Assembly: GCA_964451705.1 (NCBI GenBank)
Contig: CAYVIV010000015.1
Span: 1-20,670 of the forward strand
Reading direction: 5' to 3'
DNA length: 20,670 bases
DNA from: CAYYFV01 sp964451705
Lineage (GTDB): Bacteria; Patescibacteriota; Gracilibacteria; UBA1369; GCA-2718715
The position numbers and the translations under genes were made by a program. The notes below the pieces were generated by a model. The model saw only the letters and a program-made list of their open reading frames with translations, was not told the origin of the DNA and did no database searches. This document shows positions 16,075 to 20,670 of this stretch, one piece after another; the first letter of the stretch is position 1, and every line of letters starts with the position of its first letter.

Positions 16075-17322
16075 ATGCTTTGGTCTCAAACTCTACCTTT
16101 TATTGTGGCACTGCTGCTTGGCGGATTGATTGGCTTAGAACGTGAGCGAGTCCATAAAAAGCGTAAAATAGTGCATGTAGCAGGTATTAGGACCTTTGCA
16201 CTTGTCTCCTTGTTTGGTGCCAGTATTTACTACTTAGAACAGGCATCTGTTTTGCTAGCAGCTGGCCTATTGCTAGGGATGATTATTATGCTTGCTGGTA
16301 ATTTTATTGCGGGTACACTTAAGCATGGAGTTTCTGGAGCGACTACCGAAGTCAGTTTGTTTTTGACTTTGATTATTGGATACTTCTGTGGCCTGCAACA
16401 ATACAGCCTAGCTAGCTTACTGACCTGTTTAACTGTGGCTGTGCTGTTGTTTAAAACTACTATTCACTTGTTTGTCGAGAAGATTTCTAATAAAGAACTG
16501 CGATCGATTATAGTGCTAACTATAATTTCGGCTGTGATTTTGCCGATATTGCCAAATGCATTTATGGGTCCACTGCAAGCTATCAACCCTTTTCAAGCTT
16601 GGCTGATGGTGGTGTTAATTTCGGCGATTTCTTTTATGAGTTACATACTTATAAAGATTCTAGGACCTAAGCGAGGTTTGTTTGTGAGTGGTTTTTTGGG
16701 AGGTTTGATTTCATCGACTGCAGTAACCCTGAGCTTTGCTGCCTTAAGTCGCAAAATGCCAAAACAAAAATGGAATCTAATTTGCGGTATTGTGTTTGCC
16801 TCGGCAGCCATGTTTGCACGTGTATTTTTGGAAGTTAGTGTGGTCAATGCACAACTAAGTCCCTTTATTGCAAAAGCTTTGCTGAGCTCTAGTGTAGTTG
16901 GTGTATTGCTTGGAGTTTACTATGCACGGCGTTCGCGCAAAACTAAAATGCTGAAGGCATCTGCCTTAGAGCAAAATATTTCGCCACTAGAATTCAAAAA
17001 AGCACTAGGCTTTGGATTAGCCTTTTTATTCGTGACAATTGTTATGAAAATAGTCAATATGCAATTTGGAGACCTTGGAATTTACGCCACCAGTTTTCTT
17101 TCTGGCCTCATCGATACCGATGCCATAGCATTAAGTTTGGCACAACTTGCTAAGAATACAATTGATATTAAAATAGCTGCAACTGGGATAATAATTGCAG
17201 CTTATGCTAATACCTTGGTGAAACTTGGCTATATAATGTTTTTGGGAGATCGAGCCTTAGCCAAGAGTTTTAGCTATCTATGTTTTATAATGATTGCTAG
17301 CGGACTGGCCTGGTTTTTGTAG
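16075..17322 (+). CDS. MgtC/SapB-like membrane protein with DUF4010 domain
   Basis: This 415-residue multi-spanning membrane protein has the MgtC-type N-terminus: GGLIGLERER (16-25), then GIRTFALVSLFG (~37-48) and a following pair of membrane helices. The C-terminal half matches the DUF4010 type, with GPKRGLFVSGFLGGLISSTA (~201-220) and a late FLSGLIDTDAIALSLA segment (~342-357). About ten or more hydrophobic helices are visible. MgtC-domain proteins are linked to Mg2+ homeostasis and modulation of F-type ATPase in pathogens. For the DUF4010 fusions transport activity is plausible but unproven, so I give no symbol. The neighbouring cation antiporter hints at a shared ion-homeostasis role. Its 3' end faces the nucleotidyltransferase gene across a 74-bp gap. 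Confidence 0.88.
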   Translation: MLWSQTLPFIVALLLGGLIGLERERVHKKRKIVHVAGIRTFALVSLFGASIYYLEQASVLLAAGLLLGMIIMLAGNFIAGTLKHGVSGATTEVSLFLTLIIGYFCGLQQYSLASLLTCLTVAVLLFKTTIHLFVEKISNKELRSIIVLTIISAVILPILPNAFMGPLQAINPFQAWLMVVLISAISFMSYILIKILGPKRGLFVSGFLGGLISSTAVTLSFAALSRKMPKQKWNLICGIVFASAAMFARVFLEVSVVNAQLSPFIAKALLSSSVVGVLLGVYYARRSRKTKMLKASALEQNISPLEFKKALGFGLAFLFVTIVMKIVNMQFGDLGIYATSFLSGLIDTDAIALSLAQLAKNTIDIKIAATGIIIAAYANTLVKLGYIMFLGDRALAKSFSYLCFIMIASGLAWFL

Positions 17323-17350
17323 CAGACTGCATTAGCCAAGCTGACTAGCT

Positions 17351-17368
17351 GATGTGTTTGATGTGTTT
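17351..17368. repeat. Short tandem duplication, 2 x 9 bp
   Basis: The word gatgtgttt occurs twice in perfect tandem (17351-17359, 17360-17368) in the gap between convergent genes. The flanks TAGCTG (17346-17351) and CAGCTA (17381-17386) could pair around it, giving a 6-bp stem with a 29-nt loop. It is too weak to call a terminator. Confidence 0.4.
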
Positions 17369-17396
17369 CATGTCGCTAAGCAGCTAATTTAGCCAA

Positions 17397-18620
17397 CTAG
17401 GAAAATGGAAAAGGGCTTGGGACTTTGGTGTTGGCTGGAATATTAGATTTAAGAATGCAAGATGGCATGATTATGGAGTTTGCACCCACGCGCACGCCTG
17501 GCATAAATTTAACACCTATGCCTACCTTAACATTATTTCCTATAGCGACTCCTAGCTTGGGCTTACCCTCTATTAAGCCTTTATCTAGTCTTTGATTTGC
17601 AGTGCAGACTCCATGTGCAAACTGGACGTGAGAGCCGACAATAGAATCGCCAATAAAAGCTGTGTGAGTGCTAGAATTATCTTGAAAGACAGATCTAGTA
17701 ATTTCTGAATTATAGCCAATTAGGCAGTCGTGCTCTATAAAAGATTCACGAATAAAACTACCGACCCCTACTATAGTGTTCTTACCAATATATGCTGGCC
17801 CTTTAATAACTACATTGGCATCTATTTTGGTATTGGCATCTATAATCACATGGCCTTCGATGGTGGCTGTAGGGTGCACCTGAGCAGAGTCATGGATGCT
17901 TGCTGGAGACTTTTCAACATACATTCTAAATTTAGTATAGGCATGCCAAGGATTTTTTAGCGCTTGCCAAGCTCCCTTATATGGAAAAACTTCGACTTGG
18001 CCACCAGACTCAATTAGGCTAGCGAGTGCCCTTTCGTAAATATCATCTGAGCTACTGCCTTTTTGCAACTGACTAATTAAGTCCTGGAATTTGTCTGGGT
18101 TTTTAAAGACATGATAAACTATATTTATCATATCGGATGGTTGGTCGTTAGGGTCTGGCTTTTCGACAATGCTTTGGAGCATATTATTGTCATCGACAAC
18201 AAGATAGCCACCAGGAAAATACTCTGTGATTTTTTTACCTACTATCAAAGCATCACTCTGCATATTTTCTGATTTTTGTTTTAGCTGCGATAAAAGATCT
18301 AGATCTACAGAATCATTAGCAGATACTACTAAGCTAGGCTGGTTGAGTAAGTCCTTGGGAATGGACAAGATTGCTTGGGACATACCTCCAGTTTGTTTTT
18401 GGACTAAAATCTCTGCTGTCAGATCTAGCTTTTTGACAAGCTCTTGCACTTGCTCCTGAATAGCCGGCGAAACTACGAATATAAACTTGCTAAAACCTGC
18501 CTTTTGCAAATCCTCTACTCTGTGTTGGATTAAAGGTACAGATTGAATTTTAAAAAAGTTTTTATTCGACAATGGCTGCATTCTCGAACTCTCACCGCCA
18601 CAAAGTATAATAGCTTGCAT
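17397..18620 (-). CDS. Sugar-1-phosphate nucleotidylyltransferase fused to left-handed beta-helix domain (GlmU-like)
   Basis: This two-domain enzyme has 407 residues. The N-terminal nucleotidyltransferase domain (1-~225) has the glycine/arginine loop LCGGESSRM (6-14), SNKNFFKI (18-25) in place of the usual KP(K/L) region, QTGGMSQAI (76-84), a probable metal-binding D103 in SANDS and IVEKPD (151-156). The C-terminus (~240-400) is a left-handed parallel beta-helix of hexapeptide repeats (for example ATIEGHVIIDANTKI, VGIGVKFMPGV). This layout matches bifunctional GlmU-like enzymes, also common in archaea, which make a nucleotide sugar and may acetylate an amino-sugar phosphate. Glucose-, mannose- or N-acetylglucosamine-1-phosphate are all possible substrates. 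It could feed the glycosyltransferase at 5007. No acetyltransferase catalytic residue can be named with confidence. Confidence 0.88.
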   Translation of the reverse strand: MQAIILCGGESSRMQPLSNKNFFKIQSVPLIQHRVEDLQKAGFSKFIFVVSPAIQEQVQELVKKLDLTAEILVQKQTGGMSQAILSIPKDLLNQPSLVVSANDSVDLDLLSQLKQKSENMQSDALIVGKKITEYFPGGYLVVDDNNMLQSIVEKPDPNDQPSDMINIVYHVFKNPDKFQDLISQLQKGSSSDDIYERALASLIESGGQVEVFPYKGAWQALKNPWHAYTKFRMYVEKSPASIHDSAQVHPTATIEGHVIIDANTKIDANVVIKGPAYIGKNTIVGVGSFIRESFIEHDCLIGYNSEITRSVFQDNSSTHTAFIGDSIVGSHVQFAHGVCTANQRLDKGLIEGKPKLGVAIGNNVKVGIGVKFMPGVRVGANSIIMPSCILKSNIPANTKVPSPFPFS

Positions 18621-18655
18621 AGTGTCTAGTTAATTAAAAAAAGCTTAGCAAATTC

Positions 18656-18684
18656 TTGCTTAATCGGCAATATATAGCTAAAAT
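18656..18684 (+). promoter_or_regulatory. Probable promoter of the hydrolase-oxidoreductase pair
   Basis: TTGCTT (18656-18661) and TAAAAT (18679-18684) are 17 bp apart, predicting transcription from about 18691 and a ~16-nt leader to ATG 18707. The in-frame TTG at 18656 lies within the -35 box and would not be transcribed, which supports the ATG. The region is AT-rich, so this is a moderate call. Confidence 0.4.
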
Positions 18685-18706
18685 ATTGACATCTTTAAAG
18701 AAATAC

Positions 18707-19243
18707 ATGCTGACTAATTTTGGATTTATTGATGCCTTTACCCAGAAAGTTTTCATAGAACAGTTTGGCTCACAAGCAATTGCAGACTGCCCAGAAATTC
18801 GTGAGAATTTAATGCTTCTGTCTGCCCTGGTTATCAACAAGGATTTAAACTATCTTGGCTTAAGACTGGCTGGTGAAAACTATTCCCAGCAGGATCTAGA
18901 ATCTTCTATGGATACAGAAATTGACTCAGCAAAAGCAGATTTTAGCAAAACTGACAAACAAATTATCCTCCAGAGCCCTAGCTTAGAACTTGCTGATTAC
19001 AAAGCGCAACTTATTAGTGAGTTGCAAGACAGAGAAATCTCTACGGTTTTTGTTTATGGTGTACCTATGCAGGCCTGTATAGATTTATGCATAGCCCTCA
19101 AGCAAGAGCTTACAACAGTCTGGCTAGTGCAAGATGCAACCAAATCCTATAAAGCCAATGAACGCCAGCAAGCCAAAGACCTGCGCGAGCATGGTATTAA
19201 ACTAATTACCGTGCGCAATCTAGAACAATATTTAGAATTATAG
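18707..19243 (+). CDS. Isochorismatase-fold cysteine hydrolase
   Basis: This 178-residue protein has the isochorismatase/nicotinamidase fold and length. The best marker is VFVYGVPMQACID (114-126), matching the family pattern in which the catalytic cysteine follows a G-V-(cis-peptide) by a fixed spacing; this gives C124. D9 in NFGFIDAFT corresponds to the N-terminal catalytic aspartate. K84 (or K81) is the likely lysine of the Asp-Lys-Cys triad. VWLVQDATKSY (138-148) matches the usual late strand with the D-A motif. Members include nicotinamidases, isochorismatases and carbamoylases. The substrate cannot be told, and the metal-site residues of nicotinamidases (D-x-H-x..H) are not evident, so I would not call it PncA. 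It precedes the oxidoreductase by 2 nt, so the pair is co-transcribed. Confidence 0.75.
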   Translation: MLTNFGFIDAFTQKVFIEQFGSQAIADCPEIRENLMLLSALVINKDLNYLGLRLAGENYSQQDLESSMDTEIDSAKADFSKTDKQIILQSPSLELADYKAQLISELQDREISTVFVYGVPMQACIDLCIALKQELTTVWLVQDATKSYKANERQQAKDLREHGIKLITVRNLEQYLEL

Positions 19244-19245
19244 TT

Positions 19246-19965
19246 ATGTTTATAAAACCAGAAAATTTTCAGGCCCGCTGCCTGCGAATTACACGCTTGA
19301 ATCCAAAAATCCTCGAATATGAATTTGAAGTCTTGGAACATGACTTTAGTTTTAAGGCCGGACAGTTTGTTATGATGAACTTTGACAGCTTGATTGATGA
19401 ACAAAAAAAACTCTCCAGAGCGTACTCCATAAGCACTGGCCCACAACCTAATCGCTTTGAACTCTGTGTAGAGATTGTGCCAGGTGGCCAGGCTGGAGCA
19501 TATTTTTCAGCAATGCAGGCAGGCCAGGTTGTGGATTTTAAGGGGCCGTTTGGTGTCTGTTGCTTACCAGACCACGCTGGAGATGAACTAGTCATGATTG
19601 CCACAGCAACAGGGATTGCACCAATTAAATCTATTTTAGAAGACCTTGTGGCTCGTAAAGACATGCGTAAAATTACAGTCTACTTTGGACTCAGATCCGA
19701 AGCAGATATTTTTTACGAAACTGAAATTTCTGATTTGTTGAGTAAGTTTCCAGAATCAAAATTTATTTTGACTCTCTCCCAACCCAGTAGCTCTTGGTCT
19801 GGAAACAAGGGGCGTGTGACTGCCCATGTTTTAGAGGCAGGTTTTCATGATAATATGGAAATCTACATTTGCGGAAATGGTAACATGATCCGAGATATAC
19901 GCTCGCATGCAATTATAGAAGGAGTCGATAAAAAGAAGATCCATATAGAGATTTTTGACTCCTAA
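19246..19965 (+). CDS. Ferredoxin-NADP+ reductase-type FAD/NAD(P)H oxidoreductase
   Basis: This 239-residue flavoprotein has an FAD-binding beta-barrel followed by an NAD(P)-binding domain. FAD-site motif RAYS (58-61), preceded by KKLS, is the RxYS signature, and GPFG (100-103) ends the first domain. The nucleotide domain has ATATGIAPI (119-127), VYFGLRSEADI (145-155) and ICGNGNMIRD (208-217), then the short C-terminal IHIEIFDS. No ferredoxin-type cysteine cluster is present, so it is not a multi-domain reductase or a DHOD electron-transfer subunit of PyrK type. It could reduce ferredoxin, flavodoxin or a flavin with NAD(P)H. It is 2 nt after the hydrolase gene and probably shares its promoter. 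The next gene has its own promoter overlapping the intergenic gap. Confidence 0.9.
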   Translation: MFIKPENFQARCLRITRLNPKILEYEFEVLEHDFSFKAGQFVMMNFDSLIDEQKKLSRAYSISTGPQPNRFELCVEIVPGGQAGAYFSAMQAGQVVDFKGPFGVCCLPDHAGDELVMIATATGIAPIKSILEDLVARKDMRKITVYFGLRSEADIFYETEISDLLSKFPESKFILTLSQPSSSWSGNKGRVTAHVLEAGFHDNMEIYICGNGNMIRDIRSHAIIEGVDKKKIHIEIFDS

Positions 19966-19966
19966 A

Positions 19967-19994
19967 TTGAGATTTTTACGTTTATTCTTATAAT
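19967..19994 (+). promoter_or_regulatory. Probable strong promoter of the 198-aa orphan gene
   Basis: TTGAGA (19967-19972) and a perfect TATAAT (19989-19994) are separated by 16 bp. The predicted start is near 20001, ~18 nt before the ATG at 20019. A second -10-like TATAAA lies at 20004-20009. There is no Shine-Dalgarno sequence in the leader. Confidence 0.55.
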
Positions 19995-20018
19995 CTATTT
20001 AGATATAAATCTATCAAA

Positions 20019-20615
20019 ATGAGCAAGTTATCTAGCAAAGATATACGCGAAAGGCTTTTAGCTGAAAATTTCGGTATAGAAGAGCCTACAGATACCGAAC
20101 CAAGAGAGGGACCAACTGATGATGGCGATGAAGGTTCTGCTTACAACTATACCTTAGCTGGCAAGCTATATTATGCAGAAGATATTTTTTATAATACCTG
20201 GAAAGCAGCTACAAAAATTATTGCTGAACTAGAAGATTTTTACTGGAGCGATCATCAAGCAACACGACCATATTATGTTTTTCGAATAAAGGCTTGCTGG
20301 GATCTATTAAGTGCTCTAGAGGGTAGTGGACATATAGCAATGGGGTTGATGCAGAAAGTTATTCAAATGGTATATGACGACCTGACTGAACAACTAATTG
20401 AACTATCCAAACCAGAACCCTTCATGAAAAGAAGGTTAAAGCTTTCTGATTTGCTGCCGGTGGAAATAGATATACTCAAATTAGTTTTGGAAAACCGCCG
20501 AGTTCTGGCACTGCTCGACGAAGAATATGGCCTGCTAGTAGATGCCAAATGGGAATCACATATTGCATTTACATCTGCAAACGATGATTGGTTACTAGAT
20601 GAATCTGACTGTTAG
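20019..20615 (+). CDS. Protein of unknown function, acidic N-terminus and helical core
   Basis: I do not recognise this 198-residue protein. Its first ~40 residues are acidic and probably disordered (EEPTDTEPREGPTDDGDE). The core (~45-180) appears alpha-helical and rich in aromatic residues (AEDIFYNTWKAATKI, ELEDFYWSDHQATRPYYV), with a basic cluster at MKRRLKLSDLL. The end is again acidic (SANDDWLLDESDC). No signal peptide or membrane helix is seen, so it is probably cytoplasmic. It has its own good promoter and ends just before a possible minus-strand gene. Its aromatic and acidic make-up suggests a protein-binding or nucleic-acid-associated role, but this is only a guess. Confidence 0.75.
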   Translation: MSKLSSKDIRERLLAENFGIEEPTDTEPREGPTDDGDEGSAYNYTLAGKLYYAEDIFYNTWKAATKIIAELEDFYWSDHQATRPYYVFRIKACWDLLSALEGSGHIAMGLMQKVIQMVYDDLTEQLIELSKPEPFMKRRLKLSDLLPVEIDILKLVLENRRVLALLDEEYGLLVDAKWESHIAFTSANDDWLLDESDC

Positions 20616-20621
20616 TGATTC

Positions 20622-20669
20622 CTATAAGTGCTTAGCTATGAGGCTTTGAATAAACTCAGACTTGCGCTT
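20622..20669 (-). CDS. Possible 3' end of a gene entering from the right edge (partial)
   Basis: On the minus strand, the reading frame from 20669 gives KRKSEFIQSLIAKHL then TAG at 20624-20622. The amphipathic, charged composition looks like a real helical C-terminus, and convergent gene ends 6 nt apart would fit the compact layout here. Only 15 codons are visible, so chance is quite possible and no product can be named. Confidence 0.25.
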   Translation of the reverse strand, partial: KRKSEFIQSLIAKHL

Positions 20670-20670
20670 A

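Noticed and set aside
1..20670. CRISPR array, insertion sequence, tRNA or other RNA gene
   Set aside because: I looked for regularly spaced repeats, transposase motifs and cloverleaf-like sequences in all intergenic gaps; none was found and no gap exceeds about 280 bp.

Overview
The window is AT-rich bacterial chromosome read with the standard code: TGA, TAG and TAA all terminate the genes, and no reassigned stop is needed. Short intergenic spaces, several small lineage-specific proteins, a monoderm-type surface toolkit (lipoprotein, SLH protein, sortase) and near-absence of Shine-Dalgarno sites suggest a reduced-genome bacterium, most plausibly from the Candidate Phyla Radiation (Patescibacteria). 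That placement is inference; there is no rRNA or tRNA gene here to test it. I see no insertion sequence, CRISPR array, phage gene or recognisable RNA gene.

Layout. (1) 1-200 is non-coding with one near-perfect dyad. (2) 201-4064 (-) encodes a giant predicted lipoprotein whose C-terminus looks like a C80-type cysteine protease domain; a consensus sigma70-type promoter lies just upstream. (3) 4065-4339 is a divergent intergenic region with two ~55-bp imperfect tandem repeats and the comF promoter. (4) 4340-9859 (+) holds comF, then a tightly packed glycosyltransferase / SLH-protein / dnaX run. (5) ligA (-) faces dnaX and is divergent from two small unknown genes (12028-12820, +). (6) A sortase (-) is divergent from a CPA1-type Na+/H+ antiporter (+), followed by an MgtC/DUF4010 membrane protein (+). 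(7) A sugar-nucleotidyltransferase/left-handed beta-helix protein (-) is divergent from an isochorismatase-fold hydrolase plus flavin oxidoreductase pair (+). (8) An unknown 198-aa gene with its own strong promoter ends the window, perhaps facing the tail of a minus-strand gene that runs off the edge.

How the parts fit. Two functions mix: DNA metabolism (comF, dnaX, ligA) and cell surface/ion homeostasis (glycosyltransferase, SLH protein, sortase, nucleotidyltransferase, lipoprotein, antiporter, MgtC-like protein). The most unusual item is the giant lipoprotein with a clan-CD-type His/Cys pair 46 residues apart, the arrangement seen in the autoprocessing domains of large clostridial toxins and MARTX toxins. 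Second is a DNA ligase whose adenylation core is intact but whose NAD+-specific domain Ia has replaced several normally essential residues. Third is the promoter architecture: several good -35/-10 pairs sit only about 10-20 nt from start codons that have no Shine-Dalgarno sequence.
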